Assembly: GCF_001673315.1 (NCBI RefSeq)
Contig: NZ_LZLQ01000100.1
Coordinates: forward strand, 1-64,000
Origin: Mycobacterium asiaticum
GTDB lineage: Bacteria; Actinomycetota; Actinomycetes; Mycobacteriales; Mycobacteriaceae
Direction: 5' to 3'
Length of the DNA: 64,000 nucleotides
In this document: positions 9,419 to 18,297 of the stretch, one piece after another
How the letters are laid out: every line of letters begins with the position of its first letter
Position numbering within the stretch: position 1 is the first letter of the stretch
Notes under the pieces: generated by a model
What the model saw: only the letters and a program-made list of their open reading frames with translations
What the model was told of the DNA's origin: nothing
Databases searched by the model: none
Made by a program: the position numbers and the translations under genes

Positions 9419-10288
9419 CTACACCGTCAGTGCGAAGTTGGGGTTGACGCCGTAGAGCGCCAACGCGGCGGACAGAACCACGATCTGCACCGATACGAGC
9501 GAGAAGCGCATCGATCGGCCAACAGCCTCACCGACACCGACGGGCCCGCCGCCGGCGTTGTACCCGTAGTAGCAGTGCGTCACCATCACGATGGCCGCGA
9601 TGATGATCGCCTCCAGGAACGACCAGAACACGTCGTCGGGACGCAGGAACGTTCGGAAGTAGTGCTCGTAGGTACCTGTCGACTGCCCGTACAACGCCGT
9701 TGTGACGATCTGCGGCGACAAGAACGACATGATCATCGCCAGCGCGTACAGCGGGATGATCACGACCAGTCCGGCGACAATGCGGGTCGAGGTCAGATAC
9801 GAGACCGACTTGATGCCCATCACTTCCAGCGCGTCGATCTCCTCGCTGATTCGCATCGCGCCCAACTCCGCGGTCGCCCCGGCGCCCACGGTCGCCGCCA
9901 GGGCGATACCCGTCACCACCGGCCCGGCGATTCGCACGTTGATCAACGCGGAGAAGAACCCGGTGAACGCCTCGACACCGATGTTGCCCAGCGAGGCGAA
10001 GCCCTGGATGGCCACCAACGAGCTACCGGACAAAGTCACGAAGCCCACGATCGCTGCGGTACCGCCGACGACAGCCATGGCGCCGGTGCCCATGCCGATC
10101 TGGGCGATCAGGCGCAGCGTCTCCTTGCGGTAGTTCTTGATGGCGTGCGGAATCTGGCCCAGGCTGGTCATGAAGAACCAGGCCAACTGGCCGGACTCGT
10201 CGACTCCTCGGGTTACTGCGCCCGCATACCGATTGACGTTGGCTACTGCTCGCGGGAACCGCGCGCGGACTACCGCTGCTGTCGACAT
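9419..10288 (-). CDS. yrbE1B: Mce permease YrbE1B, 289 aa
   Basis: Integral membrane permease (MlaE family) of the Mce1 importer. About five to six hydrophobic segments are visible. The signature loop SEEIDALEVMGIKSVSYL is the EExDALxxMG motif thought to contact the MceG ATPase. It pairs with YrbE1A to form the inner-membrane part; no ATPase gene is in this window, as expected because mycobacteria use one shared MceG encoded elsewhere. The ATG is 1 bp from the yrbE1A stop. Confidence 0.96.
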   Translation of the reverse strand: MSTAAVVRARFPRAVANVNRYAGAVTRGVDESGQLAWFFMTSLGQIPHAIKNYRKETLRLIAQIGMGTGAMAVVGGTAAIVGFVTLSGSSLVAIQGFASLGNIGVEAFTGFFSALINVRIAGPVVTGIALAATVGAGATAELGAMRISEEIDALEVMGIKSVSYLTSTRIVAGLVVIIPLYALAMIMSFLSPQIVTTALYGQSTGTYEHYFRTFLRPDDVFWSFLEAIIIAAIVMVTHCYYGYNAGGGPVGVGEAVGRSMRFSLVSVQIVVLSAALALYGVNPNFALTV

Positions 10289-10289
10289 C

Positions 10290-11093
10290 TCAGCGCCCCG
10301 TCCCGAATCGAACCCCGATGGTGGTCAAGATGACGTTGACTGCGTACAACGCGACCACGCACAGCACCACGGTTTCGTTGACTGCGGTTCCTAGGCCCTT
10401 GGACCCACCGCTGACGGTCAGTCCGCGGTAGCAGCCGACCAGTCCCGCGATCAACCCGAACGTCGCGGCCTTGATCATGGCGATCAGCACCTCGGGCAGC
10501 CCGGTGATGGTGGTCAGGGTGGCCAGGTAGGCACCACCGGAAACGTTCTGCAGGTAGACGCCGAACAGGTAGCCCCCGACCAGACCGACGGTGATCACCA
10601 GGGCGTTGAGTAGCAACGCGACGACGGTCGCGGCGATCACCCGGGGCACCACCAGGCGGTGGATGGGATCGATGCCCAGCACCTCCATGGCGTCGATTTC
10701 TTCGCGGATGGTGCGGGCACCGAGGTCAGCGCAGATGGCGGTGGAACCGGCGCCGGCGACGACGAGCACCGTGGTCAGCGGTCCGAGCTGGGTCACGGCG
10801 CCGATCGCCGCGCCCGCACCGGAGAGGTCGGCGGCACCGAACTGAGCGAGCAGCACGTTGAGGGTGAAGATCAGCAGCACGGTCAACGGAATGGAGACCA
10901 TGATCGTGGGAAGCAAGGCGACCCGCATGATGAACCAGCACTGCAGAATCAACTCACGCCACTGAAACGGTCGGCGGAACAGAGCCGAACCGGTCAGCAC
11001 GCACATCCGGAAGAACCCGCCGATCATCGTCAGCGGCGTCTCGAGCTGATCGCGCACGTAGCCCAGCAGACGGGGACGCGAGGATGTCGTCAC
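10290..11093 (-). CDS. yrbE1A: Mce permease YrbE1A, 267 aa
   Basis: Partner permease of YrbE1B, with the same family architecture and the coupling motif REEIDAMEVLGIDPIHRLVV around residues 130-150. The GTG start at 11091-11093 is favoured by a strong purine-rich site (gagggggcaatt) just before it. It opens the importer block after a 226-bp gap from fadD5, so a separate internal promoter is possible, as described for the equivalent gap in M. tuberculosis. Confidence 0.95.
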   Translation of the reverse strand: MTTSSRPRLLGYVRDQLETPLTMIGGFFRMCVLTGSALFRRPFQWRELILQCWFIMRVALLPTIMVSIPLTVLLIFTLNVLLAQFGAADLSGAGAAIGAVTQLGPLTTVLVVAGAGSTAICADLGARTIREEIDAMEVLGIDPIHRLVVPRVIAATVVALLLNALVITVGLVGGYLFGVYLQNVSGGAYLATLTTITGLPEVLIAMIKAATFGLIAGLVGCYRGLTVSGGSKGLGTAVNETVVLCVVALYAVNVILTTIGVRFGTGR

Positions 11094-11319
11094 AATTGCC
11101 CCCTCACAGTGGGAGCACCGATACGACGGCGCTGCGGCGAATGATGTCGCACGCCCCCTCCTTGCCCCGACCCTACGTGTGTGACCAACGGCTCCCTACC
11201 GACAGGTAGTAACGGAGACCACAGGAATGTACCCGATGGTCGGTCAGGTGTGTATACCAACTCGGCAATTGACATCGCGTCAGCACCTGGCAAACATTTT
11301 CCGGCCCGTCGACTTTCCC
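11094..11319. promoter_or_regulatory. fadD5-yrbE1A intergenic region, possible internal promoter
   Basis: These 226 bp are the only sizeable gap inside the otherwise overlapping mce1 operon. Several weak ORFs cross it but none looks coding. On the minus strand there is TTGCCGAGTTGGTATACACA and a strong ribosome site before yrbE1A. No convincing terminator hairpin is visible. An intergenic promoter at the same place in M. tuberculosis mce1 has been proposed; whether one acts here is inference. Confidence 0.4.
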
Positions 11320-12984
11320 TCATGACGCAGAATCCATTGCAGCAGCACGATTTTCGGTGCCGTCGTGGGCTCCGAAGCGCATACGCAGTTCAGTTTTGAG
11401 GACCTTCCCGGCGGGGTTGCGGGGCAGTGCGTCTACTATCTCGAGCGCCTTGGGATGCTTATAACGCGCGAGCCGCTCGGTCAGGTACTCACCTAGCTCT
11501 TCGATCCGAAGGGGTCCGTCCGTTACAGCAGCCACCGCGATCGGCACCTCGCCCCATTTCTCGTGCGTCCGGCCGATGACCGCCACCTCCACGATGCGGG
11601 GATGACTTGCCAGAACGTTTTCCACCTCGGCGCAGTAGATGTTCTCGCCACCGGAGATGATCATGTCCTTTTTGCGGTCGACCACCCAGACGTAGCCGTC
11701 GGCGTCCATCCGGACCAGATCTCCCGAGTGGAACCAGCCTCCTGCGAACGCTTGCGCGGTGGCTTCCGGGTTGTTCCAGTAACCGCTCATCAATGTGGGT
11801 GCGCGGTAGACGATCTCGCCGACCTCGCCCAGCGGCACGTCGTTCATGTCGTCGTCGACGACGCGCGCCGCCACGGTCGGGATGACTCTGCCGACGGATC
11901 CGCGTTTGCGGATCGCGTCGTCGCCGAGCAGCATGCAGGTCACCGGTGACATCTCCGTCTGGCCGAAGGCGGCCAGGATCTGAGCGCCGGGGAATACCTC
12001 AGACATCTGCCGCAGCAACACATCTGGGGCGGGCGCGGCACCCCACGACATCACGCGCAGCCGCAGGTTACGTGGCTTGGACTGCTGCTCGGCGCACACC
12101 GCCTGCCATTGCGCGGGAACCAGGAACAGGCCGGTGACCTTCTCGGCTTCCAGCACGTCGAGCAGTTGTCCCGGATCGAATGCACCGAGTGGATAGATCA
12201 CCGTGGGGACGCCCAGCAGCATCCCGGGCAGCAGGTTGCCTACGCCAGCGATGTGGAAAAGCGGGACACCGATGAAGCCGACGTCGTTATTGAGGTCGAC
12301 GCCGCTGGTGTAAAGCATCGTCATCGTCTGGCCGGTCAGATTGGCGTGCGTCAGCACGGCACCCTTGGGCCTTCCGGTGGTGCCCGAGGTGTACATGATG
12401 AGCGCCGGCGATTCGTTGGCGATGTCCACCGGGGCGGGCTGCTCGCCCGCCTCATTCATAAGGTCTTCATAGAAGAAGACACCCTCATCGGATGTCGACC
12501 CGGCCGCGGCGCCCGCCACGATCACCAAATCCAGCAGTGGCGCGATCGCGCGGACTCCGGTCGCCACCGGAGCCAGCACTGCCTCGGTGACCACCACCCG
12601 CGCTTGGCTGTCCTCCACCAGGAACGCGATCTCGGCCGGGGTGAGCCGGAAATTGAGCGGGACGGCGATGGCCCCGAGCATGTTGGCTGCCAGCACCGAT
12701 TCGACGAATTCGACGCGGTTGAGCATCAGGATCATCACCCGGTCACCGGAGCCGACCCCGCGGCGACTCAGCGCCCCGGCCAGCGTCGCCACCCGCTGCC
12801 GCAGGTCAGACCAGGTCAGCGTGCGGCCGAGGAATCGCAGCGCCGGGTCCTGGGGCTGCATCAAGGCGTGCCGCTCGAGCTGATTGACCCAATTCTGCCG
12901 ACGGGCAAGGTAGGGCTGCTCGAGAGCTTGGGGTTGGGCCCGCCCCGACGTCTCAGTCAGGTGGCCGGCCAGTTGCGCGGTCAA
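11320..12984 (-). CDS. fadD5: Fatty-acid-CoA ligase FadD5, 554 aa
   Basis: Acyl-adenylate-forming enzyme that activates fatty acids to acyl-CoA, first gene of the mce1 operon. Motifs in order: the P-loop-like YTSGTTGRPKGAVLTH (about residue 200), the GQTEMSP motif (about 345), GWFHSGDLVRMDADGYVWVV with RKKDMIISGGENIY (about 430-455), and the catalytic Lys in NPAGKVLKTELR (about 530). The TTG start gives MTAQLAGHLTE, matching known FadD5, and has GAAGGGA upstream. Linking import to activation is its presumed role next to the importer. Confidence 0.96.
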   Translation of the reverse strand: MTAQLAGHLTETSGRAQPQALEQPYLARRQNWVNQLERHALMQPQDPALRFLGRTLTWSDLRQRVATLAGALSRRGVGSGDRVMILMLNRVEFVESVLAANMLGAIAVPLNFRLTPAEIAFLVEDSQARVVVTEAVLAPVATGVRAIAPLLDLVIVAGAAAGSTSDEGVFFYEDLMNEAGEQPAPVDIANESPALIMYTSGTTGRPKGAVLTHANLTGQTMTMLYTSGVDLNNDVGFIGVPLFHIAGVGNLLPGMLLGVPTVIYPLGAFDPGQLLDVLEAEKVTGLFLVPAQWQAVCAEQQSKPRNLRLRVMSWGAAPAPDVLLRQMSEVFPGAQILAAFGQTEMSPVTCMLLGDDAIRKRGSVGRVIPTVAARVVDDDMNDVPLGEVGEIVYRAPTLMSGYWNNPEATAQAFAGGWFHSGDLVRMDADGYVWVVDRKKDMIISGGENIYCAEVENVLASHPRIVEVAVIGRTHEKWGEVPIAVAAVTDGPLRIEELGEYLTERLARYKHPKALEIVDALPRNPAGKVLKTELRMRFGAHDGTENRAAAMDSAS

Positions 12985-13152
12985 CTAGGTCCCTTCAGTC
13001 CCCTCGGTGCCTTTACTTCACATACGCACCGCTTGCGCCAGGCTGATATTTGATAAAACATGTGTTGTCTGGGTCACATTAACGGCCCGGATAGTCCTTA
13101 ACAAGAGCTGAGCCGAGACCCATATAAGCCGCTGAAAGGCCTGGCAGGCCAC
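12985..13152. promoter_or_regulatory. fadD5/mce1R divergent promoter region
   Basis: This 168-bp space between the divergent fadD5 and mce1R is where the Mce1R operator and both promoters should lie. The AT-rich core tgataaaacatgtgttgtct (13051-13070) stands out from its GC-rich surroundings and contains the palindrome ACATGT (13058-13063). Half-sites of the GntR/FadR type are plausible there, but no clean long palindrome is visible. Confidence 0.5.
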
Positions 13153-13857
13153 GTGAACGCACCGTTATCGGCTGCATCGTCGAAGCCTCGACGACGCCGG
13201 TCGCTGCGCCGGGCACAGCTGTCCGACGAGGTGGCCGGCCACCTGCGCACCGCGATCATGTCGGGGACACTGCGCCCGGGCACCTTCATCCGGCTCGACG
13301 AGACCGCCGCAGAACTCGGCGTCAGTATCACCCCGGTGCGTGAGGCACTGCTGAAGCTCCGCGGTGAGGGCATGGTCCAGCTGGAACCACACCGCGGGCA
13401 CGTGGTGCTGCCGCTCACTCGTCAGGACATTGAAGACATCTTCTGGTTGCAGGCCACCATTGCGCGGCAACTGGCGGTCACTGCCACCAACCGGATCACC
13501 GAGCACGACATCGCTGAGCTGGAGCGCATCAATGACCTGCTCACGGCGGCGGTGGCAGCCGCTGACGCCGAGGCGATCGCCTCGCTCGAGTTCTCTTTCC
13601 ATCGCGTCTTCAATCAGGCCAGCGGACGGATCAAACTGGCCTGGTTCCTACTGAACGCCGCCCGCTACATGCCGGCGCAGCTGTACGCCGCGGACCCGCA
13701 GTGGGGCGCATCCGCGATCGACAATCACCGTCGCCTGATCGCCGGGCTACACGCCCGCGACGCCGCCGCCGTGGTCGAACACACGGTGTGGCAGTTCACC
13801 GACGCAGCCCGCCGGCTGACCGAGACGCTGGACCGGACCGGGATCTTTAATTCGTAG
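13153..13857 (+). CDS. mce1R: GntR-family (FadR/FCD-type) repressor Mce1R, 234 aa
   Basis: Transcription regulator of the mce1 operon. The N-terminal winged helix-turn-helix (about residues 20-90) includes LGVSITPVREALLKLRGEG; an all-helical FCD-type ligand domain follows (about 95-225) with the expected Asp/His-rich metal pocket (DIEDIFW, FSFHRVFNQ, DNHRRLI). The GTG start has only a weak AAAGG site. Its position divergent to fadD5 and its sequence match Mce1R of M. tuberculosis, which represses mce1 and is thought to sense fatty acids. The 3' end overlaps the convergent SRPBCC gene by 11 bp. Confidence 0.94.
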   Translation: MNAPLSAASSKPRRRRSLRRAQLSDEVAGHLRTAIMSGTLRPGTFIRLDETAAELGVSITPVREALLKLRGEGMVQLEPHRGHVVLPLTRQDIEDIFWLQATIARQLAVTATNRITEHDIAELERINDLLTAAVAAADAEAIASLEFSFHRVFNQASGRIKLAWFLLNAARYMPAQLYAADPQWGASAIDNHRRLIAGLHARDAAAVVEHTVWQFTDAARRLTETLDRTGIFNS

Positions 13858-14287
13858 CCAGTTGCTCCGCGCGCTGCTTGACGTTGGCGGCCAGCTGATC
13901 CAGCACCTGGTTCAGCAGCATCTTCGCCATCGGGGCCGGTACCGGCATGCTGGGCTCCACGTCGATGTCGACCGTCAACAGGCTGGTGGGGCCGGTGGGC
14001 ACGACACTGAACAACTGCTCCTGCTTGGCGAACAGGTCCCCTTGTTGCATCACCGTCTGGATCTGGTTTTCGCCCGGGTAATACACAGCATGTATATAAA
14101 CGCCTTCGAAGCCGTTGATGTTGGTGTCGAGGCGCACCTGACTGGCGCGGCCGTCGTCATAGCGGGCCAGCACCCAGGCGCCTTTTACGCCTTCGTTCCA
14201 TTCCGGGTACCGCTCGATGTCGGAGACGATGCCCATGATCGCGCCGGCGTCGGCGCTGACCTCGACAGTCTTGCTCATAACTGGCAT
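13847..14287 (-). CDS. SRPBCC (START-like) protein, TB18.5/Rv0164-like, 146 aa
   Basis: Small helix-grip protein that binds hydrophobic ligands. It begins MPVMSKTVEVSADAGAIMGI and carries the typical IERYPEWNEGVKGAWVL. The open frame extends far upstream but the extension is out-of-frame shadow of the thioesterase gene, so ATG 14285-14287 is chosen; this fits the known TB18.5 core. It sits 29 bp after the thioesterase gene and is probably cotranscribed. Biochemical role unknown; coenzyme Q-binding or polyketide-cyclase-like lipid binding is the family's usual theme. Confidence 0.88.
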   Translation of the reverse strand: MPVMSKTVEVSADAGAIMGIVSDIERYPEWNEGVKGAWVLARYDDGRASQVRLDTNINGFEGVYIHAVYYPGENQIQTVMQQGDLFAKQEQLFSVVPTGPTSLLTVDIDVEPSMPVPAPMAKMLLNQVLDQLAANVKQRAEQLATN

Positions 14288-14316
14288 TGGCGAAGCATAC
14301 GTGCGGCGGCCGCCGC

Positions 14317-14778
14317 CTAACTCACGCAGGCGGTGGCGAGCAAGGACCGGATCGCGTCGGGAATCGGCACGGGCCTGCGGCTCACTCGATCGACATAGAC
14401 GTGCACCCAGTGCCCCAGCGCGGCGATCGGCTGAGGTTCGTCGGTTGCGGTCTGTGCCTTCCAAATCCCGAGTCGGTAGGTGGCACTGCTGCGACCCAGT
14501 CGCGTCACGGCCAGGCCCACCCGGAGGCTCTCCGGAAAGCCCAGTTCGGCGAAGTACCGGCAACCCGACTCGGCAACAATGCCCAACTCGGGAATGGTGA
14601 GCGGGTCGACGCCGGCGCCAGTGGCGATCCAGCCGTTGATCGCGGTGTCGAAAAGCTGGTAGTAGACGGAGTTGTTCAGGTGGCCGAACATGTCATTGTC
14701 GGCCCAGCGGGTCGGGACCGGCCAGTGCACCGGAAAGTCGGCACTGGTGAGCTTGCCCGTGTCCGGAACTGACGTCAT
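14317..14778 (-). CDS. Hotdog-fold (4HBT) acyl-CoA thioesterase, Rv0163-like, 153 aa
   Basis: Single hotdog domain with the 4-hydroxybenzoyl-CoA-thioesterase pattern TRWADNDMFGHLNNSVYYQLFD (given here by its key residues Asp, Gly-His and Asn around 26-36), followed by the long central helix. Predicted to release acids from acyl-CoA. The ATG faces the divergent adhE1-like gene with only 14 bp between the two start codons, so the promoters must lie inside each other's coding region or be leaderless. Conserved neighbour of mce1R in mycobacteria. Confidence 0.88.
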   Translation of the reverse strand: MTSVPDTGKLTSADFPVHWPVPTRWADNDMFGHLNNSVYYQLFDTAINGWIATGAGVDPLTIPELGIVAESGCRYFAELGFPESLRVGLAVTRLGRSSATYRLGIWKAQTATDEPQPIAALGHWVHVYVDRVSRRPVPIPDAIRSLLATACVS

Positions 14779-14792
14779 GGTTGTATTCCAAC

Positions 14793-15893
14793 ATGTTTCA
14801 CATCCGCGGCGCGGTGCTGGAGCGAATCGGGGCGCCTCGCCCGTACGCCGAATCGCAACCGATCAGCATTGGTGACGTCGGCCTGGACGAACCCGGCCGC
14901 GGCGAAGTGCTGGTCCGCATCGAGGCGGCCGGCGTCTGTCACTCCGACCTGTCGGTCGTGGATGGCAACCGGGTGCGTCCGGTGCCGATGCTGTTGGGGC
15001 ACGAAGCGGCGGGAATCGTCGAGGCGGTCGGCGACGGAGTGCATAACCTGCCCGTCGGTCAGCGGGTGGTGTTGGTGTTCCTGCCGCGCTGCGGTCAGTG
15101 CGCCGCCTGCGCGACCGAGGGGCTCACGCCGTGCGGACCGGGCAGCGCCGCCAACAACGCCGGGACCCTGCTCGGCGGCGGGATCCGGTTGAGTAGGGAC
15201 GGTCGCCCGGTGTACCACCATCTCGGCGTCTCGGGTTTCGCGACGCACGCCGTGGTCAACCGCGCCAGCGCGGTGGCGGTGCCGCCCGACGTGCCACCCG
15301 GCGTCGCGGCGCTGCTGGGCTGTGCGGTGCTGACCGGCGGGGGTGCCGTGCTCAACGTGGGAAACCCCCGGCCGGGTCAGTCGGTGGCCGTCGTGGGACT
15401 CGGCGGCGTCGGCATGGCGGCGGTGCTCACCGCACTCACCTATGACGACGTCTGGGTGATCGGCGTCGACCAGTTGCCCGAAAAACTCTTGGCGGCAACC
15501 AGTTTAGGAGCACACGAAACCTATACCCCGGAGCAGGTGGAGGGCATCAAAGCCGACGTGGTGGTCGAAGCCGTCGGCCACCCAGCAGCGTTGGAGACGG
15601 CGGTCGCGCTGACCGCACCGGGTGGGCGCACCGTCACCGTCGGTCTGCCCCGGCCGGATGCCCGGGTCAGCCTGTCGCCGTTGGGTTTTGTCGCCGAGGG
15701 CCGCGCACTGATCGGCAGCTATCTCGGTTCAGCGGTGCCCAGCCGCGACATCCCCCGGTTTGTCTCACTGTGGCAATCTGGCCGTCTTCCGGTGGAATCC
15801 CTGGTGTCGTCGACAATTCGGCTTGACGACATCAACCAGGCGATGGACCACCTGGCCGACGGCACCGCCGTGCGTCAGCTCATCACCTTCTGA
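14793..15893 (+). CDS. Zinc-dependent alcohol dehydrogenase, AdhE1-like (Rv0162c), 366 aa
   Basis: Medium-chain dehydrogenase with all zinc ligands: AAGVCHSDL and GHEAAG for the catalytic metal, and the four-Cys lobe PRCGQCAACATEGLTPC for the structural zinc. NAD(H) binding is shown by VGLGGVGMAAVL. ATG 14793 gives MFHIRGAVLERIGAPRPY; an in-frame TTG at 14781 would add four residues. It is closely similar to AdhE1 of H37Rv. It oxidises alcohols or reduces aldehydes, substrate unknown. The 3' end overlaps the convergent alpha/beta hydrolase by 11 bp; in H37Rv the next gene would be Rv0161, here displaced by about 15 kb. Confidence 0.92.
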   Translation: MFHIRGAVLERIGAPRPYAESQPISIGDVGLDEPGRGEVLVRIEAAGVCHSDLSVVDGNRVRPVPMLLGHEAAGIVEAVGDGVHNLPVGQRVVLVFLPRCGQCAACATEGLTPCGPGSAANNAGTLLGGGIRLSRDGRPVYHHLGVSGFATHAVVNRASAVAVPPDVPPGVAALLGCAVLTGGGAVLNVGNPRPGQSVAVVGLGGVGMAAVLTALTYDDVWVIGVDQLPEKLLAATSLGAHETYTPEQVEGIKADVVVEAVGHPAALETAVALTAPGGRTVTVGLPRPDARVSLSPLGFVAEGRALIGSYLGSAVPSRDIPRFVSLWQSGRLPVESLVSSTIRLDDINQAMDHLADGTAVRQLITF

Positions 15894-16812
15894 ACGCCCG
15901 CGCCAGCGCATCGCCTTGCAACGCGAACAGGCGCTGCGACGCCGACCATTCGGGCAAGAGCGAATCAAACCCATGGCAGGCGCCCGGAAAGACGTGTAAC
16001 TCAGTCGAGACACCGGCGCGCAGTAGCCGCAAGGCGTATTCCACTGCCTCGTCACGAAACGGGTCGATCTCCGCGCAGGTGATGAATGCCGGTGCGAAAC
16101 CGGATAATCGGCTGCGCCGGCCGGGCACGGCGGGCGCACGCGCCGGCTGGTCACCCAGGTAATGGCGCCACATCAGTTCGGCCCCTTCACCGTCGAACGC
16201 GGGAGTATCCCGGAACTCCCGCCGAGAAGCGGTGGGGCGATCATCGAGCACCGGTTGATGGAGCAGTTGGAGTACCACGGGCGGCAACTCACCGTCGGCA
16301 GCCAGCTGCGCCAGACCCGCGGCGAGGCCGGCACCCGCACTGCTACCGGCGACCGCGAGCCGATCAGGATCCATGTTCAGGTGAACCGCGTTGTCCGCCA
16401 CCCAGTTGAGGACAGCTGACGCGTCCTGCAGGGCTGCCGGGTAGGGATGCTCGGGTGCCAGCCGGTAGTCCACCGAAACCACGGAACACCCCACGCGGCG
16501 CACGAGTTCCAGACACTGTCGATGGTCGGTATCCAGATTGCCCACCGCGAATCCGCCCGCGTGACAGTAGACGACCACCGGTGTCGTGCCGGCAACGCTC
16601 CGGTAGATACGCACCGGCACGGTTTCGGCGACCGCGTGCTCGATCATCACCCCGGCCGAGTCCTGTCGTGCCGCTTCGAATCGCCGCTGGTTCATCGATT
16701 CTCGGATCAGCGGGATCGCATCCGCAGTGAAGACCGTCCGCGTCATCGCGACCTCGCGCAACACGGGGTCCAACCGGTCGATGTGCCCGATACTCAGCGG
16801 ATCTGCAGGCAT
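15883..16812 (-). CDS. Alpha/beta hydrolase of the hormone-sensitive-lipase (GDXG) family, 309 aa
   Basis: Esterase-type hydrolase and last gene of the P450 operon. The oxyanion motif is present as CHAGGF, one Ala replacing the first Gly of the usual HGGG. The nucleophile elbow is GSSAGAG (usual GDSAGG), with Asp in EIDPFRDE and His in CHGF completing the triad. ATG 16810-16812 gives MPADPLSIGHID and overlaps the SDR gene by 19 bp; the longer open frame upstream is a shadow of that gene. Likely hydrolyses an ester or lactone in the pathway (inference). Confidence 0.87.
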   Translation of the reverse strand: MPADPLSIGHIDRLDPVLREVAMTRTVFTADAIPLIRESMNQRRFEAARQDSAGVMIEHAVAETVPVRIYRSVAGTTPVVVYCHAGGFAVGNLDTDHRQCLELVRRVGCSVVSVDYRLAPEHPYPAALQDASAVLNWVADNAVHLNMDPDRLAVAGSSAGAGLAAGLAQLAADGELPPVVLQLLHQPVLDDRPTASRREFRDTPAFDGEGAELMWRHYLGDQPARAPAVPGRRSRLSGFAPAFITCAEIDPFRDEAVEYALRLLRAGVSTELHVFPGACHGFDSLLPEWSASQRLFALQGDALARAFRR

Positions 16813-17519
16813 TGCCCACCATCGACGACCAGTTCCGATCCGGTGATGAACGAGGCTTCTTCGGAAACCAGGAACGCGACCGCGTCGGCGATTTCGGCGG
16901 GACGCCCTAGCCGGCCGAACATGGCCACCGCAGCCAGGCGTTGCTGCACGCCGTCCTCGAGCATCGGGGTGGCCACCGGGCCGGGAAAGACCGCATTGAC
17001 GCGGATGCCGGCCGGTGCGAGTTCGGCGGCGGCGGTCTGAGTCAGGCCGCGCAGCGCCCACTTCGCCGACCCGTAGGCGCAGTGTTGCGGGAACGGCCGG
17101 ATCGCCCCGGTACTGCAGATGTTCACGATCGCGGCGGCCTGCGCCCGTTTGAGGTAAGCAAGCGCGGATTGCATCCCCAGGAATGCACCCAGACAGTTTA
17201 TCCGCCAAGAGTTTTCGAAGTCAGCGACCGTCTCGTCGGCCAACGGCGCGCGATGCAGCATGCCGGCATTGTTGACCAGCGTGGTGAGTTCCCCGAATCG
17301 ATCGACGGCGTCGGTGACCGCGGCCTCCCACTGCACCGGATCGGTGACGTCCAAAGGAATGCTGAGCACCTCGTGGTCACCCAGCCCAGCGACCGCATTG
17401 TTCAGTTCCTCGACTCTGACGTCACAAGCCGCAACGGAATACCCCTGGGCACGCAACCTTTGCACGATCGCCCAGCCCTGTCCGCCAGCGGCTCCGGTGA
17501 CCAACGCGACTCGCGTCAT
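16794..17519 (-). CDS. Short-chain dehydrogenase/reductase, 241 aa
   Basis: Classical SDR: cofactor motif TGAAGGQG near the N-terminus, NNAG at about residue 85, Ser in NICSTGA, catalytic YGSAK at about 150, and the family end GSELVVDGGQCL. Asp in ACDVR after the second strand favours NAD(H). Part of the tight operon with the HpaI-type aldolase (25-bp gap) and the hydrolase (overlap). Expected to interconvert a hydroxyl and a keto group of a pathway intermediate; substrate unknown. Confidence 0.9.
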   Translation of the reverse strand: MTRVALVTGAAGGQGWAIVQRLRAQGYSVAACDVRVEELNNAVAGLGDHEVLSIPLDVTDPVQWEAAVTDAVDRFGELTTLVNNAGMLHRAPLADETVADFENSWRINCLGAFLGMQSALAYLKRAQAAAIVNICSTGAIRPFPQHCAYGSAKWALRGLTQTAAAELAPAGIRVNAVFPGPVATPMLEDGVQQRLAAVAMFGRLGRPAEIADAVAFLVSEEASFITGSELVVDGGQCLQIR

Positions 17520-17544
17520 GGCGACGGCACCTCCGATGGGTGGC

Positions 17545-18297
17545 TCATTGCGCGGTGGCCTCGCGCAGATGTTCGGCCGCCCCCCGACGCAGTGCCTGCG
17601 ACTCGGATGCGAGCGTAATCATGTGAAAGCCCAGTTGCGCCATCGTGTTCCCTGCCTTGCCGTCCCCGGCGTGGATGCCGGTGACCAGCCCGGCGCCGGT
17701 AGCCACACGATGGATCCGGGCGATCGCGTCCAGCACCCTCTCGTTGTTGGCGGCACCGACGACATCCTCGCCCATCGAGATGGCCAGATCCGCGGGTCCG
17801 ACGTAGATTCCGGTCAAACCCGGTACCGCACAGATGCTTTCGATCCCGGACAACGCCGCGGCGGTCTCGATCATCGCGAAGACAGCGGTCCGGGATTCCA
17901 GCGCGGCGGGGTCATGCCCCAGGCTGGCTCGGAGCGGACCGAAGCTGCGTACCCCAACCGGCGGATAGCGGGTGGCCGCGACGGCTGCGGTGGCCTGGGC
18001 CGCCGACTCGACCATGGCGATGATGACGGCGTCGGCCCCGGCATCGAGCACGCGCCCGATGGGAGCGGGATCCGCATTGGGTAACCGGACGGCGGTCGCG
18101 ACCGGCACGTGTTCCAGGCGCCGCAACAGATTCGCAACGTCAGCGTCATCAAGATAACCATGCTGAGTGTCGAAGGCGACGTAATCGTAACCAGCGCGGG
18201 CGAATTCCTCCGGTGCGATCAGGGTGGGTCCGGTGATCCAGCCGCCCCAGATTGGCCCCTGGGCGTCGCCGCTTCTGGCAGCACGGAAGACACTCAT
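17545..18297 (-). CDS. HpcH/HpaI-family class II aldolase, 250 aa
   Basis: TIM-barrel, metal-dependent aldolase that cleaves 4-hydroxy-2-oxo acids to pyruvate and an aldehyde in aromatic and related catabolic routes. Visible signatures: DTQHGYLD (catalytic His), AVRLPNADP (substrate Arg), MIETAAAL (metal Glu) and GPADLAISMG (metal Asp). The start is ATG 18295-18297, a 4-bp overlap with the zinc dehydrogenase; the longer frame upstream is shadow. Its presence is the strongest clue that this operon degrades a carbon skeleton rather than builds one. Confidence 0.9.
   Translation of the reverse strand: MSVFRAARSGDAQGPIWGGWITGPTLIAPEEFARAGYDYVAFDTQHGYLDDADVANLLRRLEHVPVATAVRLPNADPAPIGRVLDAGADAVIIAMVESAAQATAAVAATRYPPVGVRSFGPLRASLGHDPAALESRTAVFAMIETAAALSGIESICAVPGLTGIYVGPADLAISMGEDVVGAANNERVLDAIARIHRVATGAGLVTGIHAGDGKAGNTMAQLGFHMITLASESQALRRGAAEHLREATAQ

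Noticed and set aside
11090..11323. 77-codon minus-strand frame between fadD5 and yrbE1A
   Set aside because: No ribosome site of its own and no similarity; it ends out of frame at the yrbE1A start. Treated as intergenic.
16813..17208. N-terminal extension of the alpha/beta hydrolase frame
   Set aside because: It is the out-of-frame reading of the SDR gene; the hydrolase family normally starts near MPADPLSIG.
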